From Gryganskiella cystojenkinii (Eukaryota > Mortierellomycota > Mortierellomycetes > Mortierellales > Mortierellaceae), in NCBI GenBank assembly GCA_015852425.1, contig JAAAIG010000037.1, positions 12,520-76,519 of the forward strand: a stretch of 64,000 nucleotides of DNA, given 5' to 3'. Below, piece after piece: positions 22,427 to 33,703 of this stretch; the stretch's first letter is position 1; every line of letters starts with the position of its first letter. Under the pieces are notes generated by a model that saw only the letters and a list, made by a program, of their open reading frames with translations, searched no databases and was not told where the DNA came from. A program made the position numbers and the translations under genes.

Positions 22427-24237
22427 GAAATGCGAAAAGGATTGAGAGAAACACAAAACCGTGATAAAAATCGAGAGAAAGGAAGTCTGGGAAAGATGAA
22501 TATTTGAGAGCAAAAGGCGGACCCAGAGCATGACCTCGATAGGGTTTGTGCTCCTTCTCTTCTCCTCCGATTTCAGTGGCCCTCTTCTGCGGCATGGATG
22601 TTTTCCATGTTTACAGTATTGTAAGGCCGAGGCCACAAAGTTTTTCTTTTTGAGTATTTTGAGCTCAGATAAAAACTGGACCTCAGGAACAAAGACAGGA
22701 TGTTGTTATTGTCAGCAGCTCGTCAAGGCAAAAGAAGGAAAAGGATCATGCCACCTTATTCTCCTGTCTTTCTTTCCTAGGCTCAAAGGCGCTGCTCCAC
22801 AAACACGGTCCTCCTGGTGGTCTCTATCATTTACTTTTACAAAAGGTTTCTCAGTTGCATGTGTCAGCGAGCACCATGACACAATATCTATTTTTTCTGA
22901 TTTGCGCCGTTTTACTCTGCCGTTTGGTCCTCTCATGTTTCTTGAGAGAGGATTATTGGAAGCGAAGGAGAAGCAAGCAAGAAAGTAGGAGAGATGCAGG
23001 AACAGCGTACATAGAGGGCGTCAACAACTTGCCCTGCATCGTTGATCTGAGGGCCTCGCCCATCTCGGATACTGTTGACAGCCGTCGATCTGTCTGTCGC
23101 ACCAAAAATTATTGCTCGCGTAAACAGTCAACAAAAGCGCAAAAGAATCTCAATCTCCCATTTTTTTCATATTTATCGCCATTATCCATGTCCCCCCGTT
23201 TTTCAAATAGAAAACAGAAACCAAAAGAGAGAGAGATTGCAGGGCGCGGCTGTTGCAACCATGTGCAACCATTTCGGTATCGCACTCTCTGTCGTTGTAT
23301 TTTGAGGTCCTGGATATTTCCATCGAAGGATTCGCTCTCTCCCATTGATATCTTTGGCCAGATTTTTTTTCTCTTTCTTGCTCCACTGCTCACAGGCGTT
23401 CTTCCTCCAGTCTCTCCAGTGAGCACTATTTTTTGTCTTCTCTGTTCTGTCCGTGCCTGGGAGTTCTCCAAAATTTTTGCGCCATTTGCAGCAAAAAAAA
23501 CCCAGAAACTCTATCCATCCACACGGCCGGATACCTTCTCGGTGTAAAGAATTAACTTTGAAATTCTTTCTTCTCTCTTCCTGGAGTCGATTTTTACGCC
23601 CTCCACACACTTCACTCTCCTCCCTTCGACCTCTCCACTGCCGGAGATCACATTTTCACTCTCAGACTGTGGAGGGCGACTTTCGAGGCAAGAGACAAGG
23701 AGCCGTTTTGGTACAGTACATACGAACGGAGTCCCACTACTCTACTCCGATGGTGTTATCAGCTGTGTGTGTGTTGATCCTGTTTTCGGGTTGAACGTTG
23801 CGACCCTCATCCGTACCATCATCGGATGACTGACAAACCAGGGGACTGAAATTCGAGTTTGAACGGGGGGAGATGGCTTTATTTCTTTGCTCCTTCTCAA
23901 CAGACCGAGATTAGTGATATCGTGAGACAGAATCATTCGTTCGTTCGTCGTTCGTACTCGTTATAGGATATCATTTTTTTGAATACCTTTGTCGATTGAC
24001 CATGTGCAAGGAACACTACCGCGTCGAATCGTAATAGCTTCGCTTTTTTTGGTTTTAGACGAGGGTTTTTGTATATTTTTCGTGGGTAAGAAAAAGTCAA
24101 ATGCTGTTAATTGTTCTCTCATAGACGCTCAATTTTTTTTTTTTTTTTTTGCAAATGAAACAGGTCCACGCTGGATGGGAACGAATCTTCTTAGTTAGTA
24201 GACTGTTCGAACACCGTCATTTCGTTTGCTGAGGACC
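22427..24237. other. 1.8 kb without a confident gene
   Basis: Open frames up to 230 codons occur on the plus strand (22855-23547) but lack family features and splice logic, and overlap frames on the other strand. TTCG/TTCGT repeats occur near 23936-23957 and T-runs at 24130-24148. The distal part should contain the 3' region of the KHDC4-like gene. Confidence 0.4.
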
Positions 24238-26450
24238 TTATGCAGAAGGAGGCGGAGGGGGTACATCCGACGAGGACGACGCGGGTGGGGGCGGAGGTGC
24301 CGAGGACGCGTTGCTGGACGCGGCATCTGCTCCTGATATTTCTGGGGGTGGTGGGGGCGGTGCATAAGCATAGCCGTAGTAAGCGAGTGCGGGATCGGAC
24401 GAGACAGGAGCCGCAGAACCTGATCCAGCTTCGGTTCCCGGGTAAGCCTGCTGATAGTATTGGCCATACTGTTGATAGTATTGCTGCTGGTAATAATACT
24501 GGTTGTAAGCCTCATACTGATCATAGCTGTAGCCAGTGGCAGGGTCTGTCACGGAGGCAGCTCCACTCGTGGGCTGCGCATCGTTAGTGGATGCTTGGAG
24601 GCTCTCTGATGATGGGGCTTGTGGAGCCTGAGCACCTGGAGGGGGTGGGGGCCCAGCAGGCAATGGAGGGTTTGGTGGTGGAGGCACCGAGCCCGGAGCT
24701 AAAGGAGGAGGTGGTGGTGGTTGCGACGATGGCGCATAATGTTGCTGCTGGTGGCCATAGTTGTATGCTTGAGACTGATGCTGATGCTGGTGATGCGATT
24801 GTTGGTATGGTGGTTGGTGCGGCCCACCCTGATGACGCGAATAATGTTGATTCTGACTGCCACCGTAATATCCCTACACGATTTGAAAGAGGAGATTTTG
24901 CATTAGTACTTCAAGACAAAAAACAGAAAAAAAAACCTCCGCTCCAAGAAAATGTTGCGGTACTTACAGAACGACCACCGTAGGGTCGACGCTCGTATTC
25001 CGGTTGAGGGGGTCGACTCTTGAATCGTTCATATTCCGCCTTGACGGTTGCAACAAGATCCTTACACAAACGTTCAGCATCATCCACGTCCTCTTGAGAT
25101 CGTCCACTAATAATTGATAGGTTCAAAGTGCAGGTTAGCCTTCGTGATCACTATGAGCGAATAAACAATGGTATTCAGTAGAGAGTAAGCAACGTACAGA
25201 ATATTAATGTAAAGAGGCTCGTCAGACTCCCGCTCCGTTTCAATCTCCAAGAATCCTGATCCCTGTCCCTTCAATTGAACACGAGTTCGAGTCTCGTTCT
25301 GGACGTGCTTCACATATTGTCCCTAGGAGGAGAGATAAATTATCATGGTGAGTTCAAGTACGGTAAACAAACCAAATATGCTACCGCTGTTAAATGATAT
25401 AACCGCCATCCACTTACTCCTGGACCAACAACCTTTGCCCTGATATTGAAGAATCGCTCAGAGTCGATACCGATTTCCACCCTGGCATGATAGCTATCCC
25501 GCTAAAATATAAACCAGAAAGAAAGAAGGGTGCGTCAGCAACATAATATTTATAAGGCAAAAAAAGAAAAACAGGCGCGAAGACGAAGAAAGAATAACTT
25601 ACTGGTGGTCCACCCATGGGTCGCGACTGTGGTTGAAAGGCTTCTCGTTGCGGAGTAAGAGCCTCTGGAGGCTCATTAATGACCTCGTTAATCTTTTCGA
25701 CCGCCATATCCAGTTCGTCCTGCGAGAGAGCAGAGACGTGCAAGTACAGTGGGGGATCCTTTTCCGTAGCCAGGCTTTTATCGGGGTAGTATTTGCCACG
25801 CGTCGTCACATCTGCATTCGTGTCTCGTTGAATCTATGGTCATCAGATAGCAATACAAAAAAGTATCAGTATGGCTTGCATATAGATAGCCTTTCCCTTT
25901 TTCTTCTTCTTGGTCATTTCATAGCAGAAGCCAACGCCAATACCTGTGTCTGGAACGAACCCTTGGTGAGGATGAACCGATTCTTGACATCATTGATCTC
26001 AATATCGGCCACGAACTCATCACGTTCCTTTGATTCCTTGATGGAAAGAGAAGACGACTCTTCCTTCTTGGTCGAGTCTGAAGTCGCGGCAGCGTTTTGT
26101 TGACCTGCATGTCCATCGTCACTTCCAGTGAAAACCAATCCTTGTGCGACCAGCTGTGCATTCAGTCGAGCAGCAGCCAGAGCAGCAGCAACAGCGGCAG
26201 ACTCTGTGTTTGTGCTGCTGGGGTCACTCCCTGGAGTAGTATCTTCTGCAGAGGTGATCTTTCTCGCAGCCGCAGTCTCGTCCTCGCCCTGATCGTCCCA
26301 TTTGCGCTTCCGTCTATAATTAAAAAGTCAAAAACAGATTAGATATAATTGCACACCAGAGAAAGTCTTCCAACAGTCCATCTCTATCTCTATCTCTTTC
26401 TCTCTCTCTCATACACATTCTCTGTTACAATACCTTGCTTCGTCCGACAT
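24238..26450 (-). CDS. KH-domain RNA-binding protein, KHDC4/BLOM7-like
   Basis: Seven exons: 26434-26450 (17 nt), 25944-26313, 25603-25833, 25418-25501, 25198-25322, 24968-25106 and 24238-24873; total 1602 nt, 533 residues. The start MSDEARRKRKWDDQ is a nuclear-type basic patch. The body carries VADIEINDVKNRFILTKGS, TTRGKYYPD and PLYLHVSALSQDELDMAV (first KH-like unit). It continues with ERFFNIRAKVVGPGGQYVKH, TRVQLKGQGSGFLE and EPLYINIL (second KH unit, with a VGPGG loop in place of GXXG). The C-terminal third is rich in Tyr, Gln and Pro. In vertebrates KHDC4 is linked to pre-mRNA splicing and 5' splice-site choice; a nuclear RNA-processing role is likely. The 17-nt first coding exon is supported by phase and by the consensus GTATTG donor. 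Confidence 0.88.
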
Positions 26451-27030
26451 TACTGATGATCCCGAGTGTTTGCTGTATAACAAGAGATTAATCGTTGCGA
26501 TCTGGCGCAAAGTCGAAACAAACAGAAAAACGAAAGTATAATCACGTGAGCAAATTTACCTTTTTGGGTCCATCGGGAATAACGAACGAGGATGAAGCAT
26601 ACATAAAAAGGGACCAAAGCACCAAGGGACGATGAGACGCGACCCTCTTTGTTCGTATTCAGGGCCGATCCAAATTCCAGTATGTTTGAACTTCGAGCAA
26701 ACCATTGTCACCCTCTCTTTTCGCTCTCTTCCCCTTTCTTTGTTTGCTTTGTTCTCTCTCCCACACACTCTCGCCTTTTTTTCCACTTCTTTTTCTCGCC
26801 ACTCTTTTATCCACGCGATTTCACCTGTTCGCTCGCTCAAGCACGCACATGCACCATTCGTTCAGATCATTTGCGTATCTCTTTATCCAAAACAACTTTT
26901 ACAATTCGGGGTATTTTCTTCTTCGTCTGTGATTGTCTTCTGTTGATCTCCGGCGCCACTACACCCCTGTCTATCAGTCTAACGGCATCCTCACAGGTGT
27001 TCCCTCTTACATACGCTACGACCAAGGACA
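26451..27030. promoter_or_regulatory. Divergent spacer of KHDC4-like and WSC genes
   Basis: 580 bp between facing-away start codons. The part before the WSC start is strongly pyrimidine-rich (26700-26830). No TATA box is recognised. Confidence 0.4.
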
Positions 27031-29358
27031 ATGAATGAACAACTTCATAACCAGGGCCCTTCAATACGTAACGTGCTCGCCCATGCACTCGATCCCGTCT
27101 ATCAAAAACCCTCTCAATGTCATCGGCAACCAAGGATAAGACGATACACACCGCCCCGCAATCACCATCGCGCTTCTCTTCCGACTCTTGCCCTCATCCT
27201 CATCCCGCTTTCTCTCCTCTCTTCTCAAACCCACGCTCAAATCAACCTCGGCTGTTACCTCTCTAATGTCTCACCCATGATCCAAGATCCCTCGACTGTT
27301 ACTCTGCCCTCGGGTTTAACCTCTCCGGCCACAGATATCTACATGTCGCATGGAGCCTGCTTCGAACATTGTCACGCAGTCCATAGTCGATACGCTTATT
27401 TGCAAGAGGGGACACTCTGTTTTTGTTCTCAAGATCGGCCACCCGATGAAACAAAAGTAGCTGAAAGTCATTGCAACACACCCTGTGCAGGATATCCACT
27501 CGAGATGTGTGGATCTAGGTTGGCCGGATCGGATAGTGCAGATTCTGCGGTTTATGCGACCGTCATGTTGGTCCAAAATACGCTACCAGACATCAGTAAT
27601 CAACCTCAGAACCCGGATCAGACAAAACGCGACAACAGCAATGTCGATCTCCCCATCGCCAAGATCACTGCAACAACTGAGGAACACGTTGAGCCGCATG
27701 CGAAAGGACAAAAAAAACAAAGCGGGAGTGAAGGTAAAGCTCTTTCGACTTTATTTTGAGGTTTAAAACGCGTTCCTTTATCTCTCTGTTCCTCTTTTAC
27801 TGACCAGAGCGTGGTGTTTCTGTAACAGAGGCCGATGACAACGGCAAAGACGACGGAGAAGACGATGGGGAAGACGACAGTACTGATAATGACGACGAAG
27901 ATAATGAAGACGACGAAGACGACCTCGCAGACCACAGATCCGGAAAGGCCTTGGCCGCTCATCCGGCAGAAGGTAATAATTTTGAGGTTTTGTCTTGCTC
28001 AAAGGGAACTAAACCCTTGACGCTCATCGTTCGATCCTTGTTATATAGGATCCTCCGAAAATATGTCGATCTCAAGTATCCCTGTAGCCTCTACAGCCGT
28101 CGCGGTCGCCTGCCTCTTGGGTGTTGGCGCATTTTTGGTCTACTTAGGTCGGAAACGAAAACGTGAGCGCGTCCGAGCTGCCTGGGTCGAATCCGTTTTT
28201 GGGCCTGGAACTCAAGGCGGAGGTGCAGACCAGGGAGTCGACCCTTTTGGTCGTCATCAATCGCAAGGACCACAACGGTATTCTTCTCGAGGTTATGGAC
28301 GGACCCCTAGTCCCGACGATCTTGAATCCGTCTCTGATCTTCACAGTGAGATGATGATGATGGACAGGCGAGGATCGAGTCAATACAACAGCAACAACAG
28401 TCGACAGAGCTCTGTTGTACAAAACAACTTTTCACCGTCGGTTGTTGTACCGGCTCCAGTTCGCGATACACGAGGAGCATCATCCGCGGCTCGACGAGGC
28501 TACAGTTATCATCACCCTCGTGAACTCGAAAGTCCTCCGGATTTTATGCGTCGACAAGCGGGGTTTGCCCAGACCCCCAAAAGTCAGCAGCAGTCGCAGA
28601 AACACTACATGGAGTTCTTTGGTCAGAATGATGGTGAAGAGGATGCAGAGTTGACCCAGTTGGACGAGGACGAACTCGTACCAATAACCCCCGAAGCATC
28701 TTTGGGTCATCCTGCAGTCTCAGTGCCACGTCGTCCCGTCTCTGCTCTCGTGCACAAAGCGCCTTCTCCCGTGCATCCACTGGCATTCGCCGATCAAGCA
28801 AGGTCTTATCGGGCAATTCCTCAGTGCTCGCCCTTTGACCAAGTGGAGAACAGCGACCCGTTCCATGACGCAACAACACCCGAGTCAAAATCAAGATCGC
28901 GACATCGACCGATCCCTTTCGAATATAGGCGAACTCAGGCTTTTGCGAACGATGAATCATTGCCAAGGTTCCCGACACATGTCCTCGAAGACAGTGACAC
29001 CGCGAGTATTGACACTGAAGTGCCCGCATCACTACCAAGACATGGTTCAGCGTCTCACAGTAATGGAGGAGGTATCGGTGTGATCAAGGAACAACTACGA
29101 CGACTTTCCACACCCTACGTAAAGGCTATCCGTCAGGAACAGGTGGGCGACGCGTCCGTCAAGTCCACAGGCGAGTACGATATCGAAGCGATCACTGAAG
29201 AACAGGGTCATGGAGTCATGAATCCCATGCCAGGACCTTCCCCAGCGTCTGAAAGGCGATCAAAAGCCAAGCATCGTCAAGTTCATTCCGGAAGTCTGGC
29301 TAGTTTCAGAGGATTGGATGATCAACCCCAGCTTCGAGTCATGAATCCTGACCATTAA
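27031..29358 (+). CDS. WSC-domain single-pass membrane protein (cell-wall sensor-like)
   Basis: Three exons: 27031-27733, 27829-27972 and 28049-29358; total 2157 nt, 718 residues. A hydrophobic segment at about 49-69 (LPTLALILIPLSLLSSQTHA) would be a signal sequence preceded by an unusually long basic n-region of about 48 residues. The WSC domain follows (GCYLSNV to YATVML, about 74-180) with eight Cys in the expected order. A spacer contains a very acidic Asp/Glu run encoded by exon 2. A membrane helix (VASTAVAVACLLGVGAFLVY) comes next, then KRKRERVR and a cytosolic tail of more than 350 residues rich in Ser, Arg and His. WSC sensors report cell-wall stress to Rho1 in yeast; the same role is possible but unproven. 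No in-frame ATG lies closer to the hydrophobic segment. Confidence 0.83.
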
Positions 29359-29617
29359 AAAGGTTTCACCTTCGCATTTTTATGTCTTGTTCTTGTATTT
29401 CGCATATCGATAATTTCGCTATTGCATGTTCGTCTCGAATGAAGGTATATATATTATTTGATGTGATTTATTACTAAATGATAGTAGATTCATTTCAACA
29501 AAAAAGAGTGGAGGGGAACAAAAAACAGGAGGAGAAAAAAAAAGTTGAATGCAGTTTTCTCCTCAATGGATATTTTGATGGTATTTTTTGGGGGTTGGGG
29601 GTTGCCTCGCCGTGCAT

Positions 29618-32600
29618 TTACAGACCATCCTTGGCATCGGTATGCTCGTCCGAGAACCGCTCAGCATCTTTGATACCTCTCTCTACATTGACCCACCAGA
29701 TGATAAAGATTGGGATGACCATCATTACCAAGGGGAAGACGAACCCCCAACGGGTATCGTTATGCTCAATAATCGCTCCGGTGATCAAAGGTCCCAACCA
29801 AGAAGAAGACTTGTCCGTGATACCATAAAGCGAGAAAAACTCGGACTCTTTACCCTTGGGCAAAAGAGAAGCGTAAAGGACACGAGAGAACGACTGAGAG
29901 GCTCCCAGCATGAGACCAAAGTAGACCAGAAGCTAAAAAAGCGAAAGTGACAACAGTTATAACAATTAGCATGTAATTCATGGGAACGGGCAGAGAAACT
30001 AGCAGACAAGTAGATTAAATATCTAGGTTTGAGAAGACAACTCACAGGCCAGATCTCAATTCTGTGGACGAGTCCAAAGATGCCAGAGAAACCAATCAAG
30101 ACATAGATGGGGACCAACGCAAAGAAGAATGAAATCGTCAACAGGGTCTGTTGAGACGTCAACTTGAGTTTGCGCTGGATAAACAGCCACATGTAGGTTC
30201 CCAAGAGAGCCGAAAACGGGACAATGATCGCTCCGACCATTAGTTCTGTATTGTTGAGCAAAAACTTTTTCTTGCCCATAAAGATCGCCAGCGAGATAAT
30301 GGTCGAGGAACCGTCCGAGATGATGAACCAGGAGATCAAGTACTTGAAGGTCTCTTTGAGCGACTTTGCTTCGCGAAGGGTCTTGCCCACTACATAACAT
30401 CAAAGGAACATGGTAGGTCAATACACGTACTTGATAAACGAGTCAATTAACCAGCAACAGCGGAGCAAAAGTAAACTCACGGCGAATCCAGGAGTAAAAG
30501 AACAGGTTGACGTTGCCGCTGAGGGGAGTACCGGGCTGAGGGGGCATATATTTCATGGTAAAGAACGAGACACAGAACCACCAGAGACCCGCCAGGGCCA
30601 TACCCAACTGCAAAGAATAAGTTGACTGATGCATTGCCAAGGCGATTCCTGCAGCAATGATCAAAAGAGAGACACCGGATCCGTAACCGACAGCCATCGA
30701 GTGGGACGACAAAGTGTTCGAGGTTTTGTCCTTGATGTACTGATAATCTGCCCAGGTCTCTAATCCCTTGTTGACGTTGCGACGGACCTCAACCACATCC
30801 GCATGATCACGAGCCAGAGTGGGGATGAATGCATAATAAAGAACCCAAGAGGCACCAAAAGCGACGTTCGAGATGATCACAAGCACGCCAGCCAACCAGA
30901 ACAAGCCTAATATGAGATCACAAATGCAGTCGTGAGCGATCAGTGGGACCATCATTACCCATGGTATTTGTCAAAACACACGAATCGCTTCTACAACTCA
31001 TTGACTTACTCTCAGAGCGGATGGCAGCAAACAAGATGGTGGCAATGGATCCGATGAAGGAAAAAGTCAAAAGGAATGTCTTGCGGCGGGCTATGAAATA
31101 TCGAAATGACGAGAAACAGAGTTAAATATCTCGATCCTAGACTCCTTTTTTTCTCTCTCCTCCGCAGACATTCAGTGTTCCAGTCCATCAGGTCCATGTA
31201 TTGAGGGTACATACTGCCATGATCAGCCAGGGCTCCCATGCTGATGAAGACGAAAGCCTGCAAAAAGACCGAGACTGAGATACAGTAAAGTGAAAACGAG
31301 GCGGTGTCGAGCCAAAGACTTCCAACTTTGACTTCGCACTAATTGTGTCATTGTGTAATAGAAGGAAGCAAAGCGACCGTTAGCCTTTGTCCATGAGGAA
31401 TCAAATCCTGTCAGCTTAATTGTAAACGTAGGCCACAAGGTCGATCCTCTACCTTGTAATCGGTGATCGTCTACAGCATAAGAACGATAGTGTCACGGTT
31501 AGCTTTCCGTGTTTTAACACGCTAGACGGAGAGACCCGAGAAAATCTCCAATGGGCATAAACAAATCTTTTTGTACAACCACCCCAGACACACAAAAAAA
31601 TAAAGTTTCTCTGCTGGATGGAAAAAACAAATGGTGTGACAGAGGTTGCACTGAAGGATTCATGGTATTGCGGACGTGGCGCAAGGAAGGATTCCTGGCA
31701 GAGGCAAGGCCCAATATGCAGCCGCATGACAGTGTTCAGGACCCGTGGGAAGGATAGAGGGCAGAGAGAGAGGAGTCATTTGCTTACCGTATCACAACGC
31801 TTCGACCTGTCGTTCGTTTGCCATCCATATCCTGAGGAAAGGGCCTCGAGAACAATAGGGGCAAGGGCCGAAATACAAACGACAGAGTAAGGCTCGGCCT
31901 ATGGTAACAAAGATTGCAAAATCGAACGATTATTTTCATTGAATTAAACAAAAAGAAAAGGTTGATTGAGTTAGACTTTTTTAGAGTTGGTTTGTTAACA
32001 TGTTTTGTGTACTGTCCGAATTTTGCTGTCAAAGCAAAAACAAAGAGTGATTCGAACCGAGGTCTAGAAAGACGAAGATAGACAACTGCACTTACAGCGA
32101 CGGCGTACGCGAGCCTGTGTGAAGGACGATCGGATAAACAGCGTTTGTGGAGATATCAAGGTAAAAAGACCGCAGAAGGTTGAATCGGAACCAAAAGCAG
32201 ACCGGATTGTCGCCCACGCGCGGCCAAAGAGAGGGAAGAAGGACGAGAGAGAAAAGGCAAGTCGAGTTAGACAAATAGTGTTTATGTAGAACGAGAGCAC
32301 TCTCAAGATCATGGTTCGTATGAACGAATCAATCGATGACCCCTCCTTCGAGTTCGAGTCCATATTCTTTTGGTTCGTCCGTCTCCTACTGCGCTCAACC
32401 CAGCTCGTTGGTTAACGAGTCGTCTGCTCAAAAATAACCCCCCACTTAGAAGAGCCGCTTTTGTGTGCACATGTGCAAATGTTGTGTACACCTACAGTGG
32501 TATCCAGGGGAGTCTAATCTCCCTATGTGATGCAATGTGCTCTTTCAACCCTTCTCCACTTTATGTTCTTTGGGAAACCCTCTCCAGTCTTTCTTTTCGG

Positions 32601-32980
32601 TCGAGTTTGTGGAGAGCATTTTCTTTCGTTTATGCGATTGAGCATCCGATCTGGGTCCGAGGAGAGAAAGGGAAAGTTTCTGTTTTGTTGCAAGGGACTG
32701 AGATCGGATCAAGGTTCAGTTCCGGTATTGGTCGAGATTCCATCATCTCAGTCAGGGCAGGAAGAAAAAAAGGAGGGAGGGGATTGAAAAAAAGCTCCTG
32801 TCTGGTCCCCCAAAAGAAAAAGAAGTACAGTACAGAGAAGAAGAGGACATACCATCCCTGGATCTCTCTCTTTGTGAGAACTCTCTCGCTATGGCTATGA
32901 AGAGAGTCAGTGTCGGCACGATTGAGAGCATCACGCTCGAGGTCGACCTTGTCCTTCAGCTCAAGGTCCTGGTGAGCCAT
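29618..32980 (-). CDS. ATG22: Atg22-like vacuolar amino-acid effluxer (MFS/UMF1 family)
   Basis: Nine exons: 32853-32980, 32096-32114 (19 nt), 31788-31898, 31453-31470 (18 nt), 31215-31338, 31010-31090, 30481-30906, 30046-30389 and 29618-29932. They total 1566 nt, 521 residues, typical for the family. The family opening TKREIQGWLAYAVAAEPYSV is restored only when the 19-nt exon is included. SLYCISVSVFLQAFVFISMG, FLLTFSFIGSIATILF, ISWFIISDGSSTIISL and WLGPLITGAIIEHNDTRWGF are membrane or conserved family segments. Eleven to twelve membrane helices are visible. In yeast Atg22 exports amino acids from the vacuole after autophagic breakdown. The first intron is 738 nt and encloses nothing recognisable. 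The gene is convergent with the WSC gene, 259 bp apart. Confidence 0.92.
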
Positions 32981-33703
32981 TGTTCGTGTGGTTGTCTATG
33001 GAAAGGAAAGGCTGAGACGAGTGAAGGTAAAGTCGACAATGAGGGAGAGAACAGAGTCGAGTCTGAATGTATTCTGTAACGGGGAGGGAGGACGTTAATG
33101 GAGAAGGAGGATGGAATGAGGGAAGGGTGGAGAGGGGTGTAATGAGGGGAGAGGAAATCAGCCAAAGAACAAAACAAAAAAAAAAAAAGAGTTAAAAAAA
33201 AAAATTCCCCTGAAAAAGAGCAAAAACAAGCTCTGGACCCAATCACAACCCCCTTCTGGTCCCTCGTGTAGGTGTTTGCCACCAAAATGGATCCCCTCTT
33301 TGTCCGTTGTCAGAGATCGTTTGGTGCTTTGATCTCTCCATCCTGTCTCCTCGTGCTTGTGCTCAGTCCACGTTCTTCCCTCTATTCCCTCTCTTTCGCT
33401 CCGACAGTGCTTGCTTTTATTTTCGTTTCCTATTCAGAATAACCCACTTTTCATTGTACAACCGGGGGTGTGAAATGGGACTGATTCTGGAATGGTTAGA
33501 AGAACTTGATGCTGCTCGCGTGTTTAGCGAGGCAATCATGGTTGTGGAACTAGTCGTTTTCTTAGTTAGTGAGTTTGTCTTTGCAGACAGATCCGGGTAT
33601 AATGTTATTAACAAGCGAGCGACCTTAAGGGATCGCGTGAGGATGAATCGAGAGCATCTTGCCAGGCTGGCTCGAGGGTGCAAACTGTCGCCATGCAGTT
33701 CCT
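32981..33703. other. Intergenic between ATG22 and RasGEF
   Basis: 723 bp holding the ATG22 upstream region and the RasGEF 3' region. A-rich runs occur at 33176-33203. A plus-strand open frame at 33307-33753 runs into the RasGEF last exon from the opposite strand and shows no protein features. Confidence 0.45.

Noticed and set aside
22855..23547. Plus-strand frame of 230 codons in the spacer before the KHDC4-like gene
   Set aside because: No recognisable motif or conserved composition, and several other frames are equally open there.
32041..32070. GGTTCGAATC on the minus strand, like a tRNA B box
   Set aside because: It lies in an Atg22 intron, flanking bases cannot form the T stem, and no A box or acceptor stem is present.
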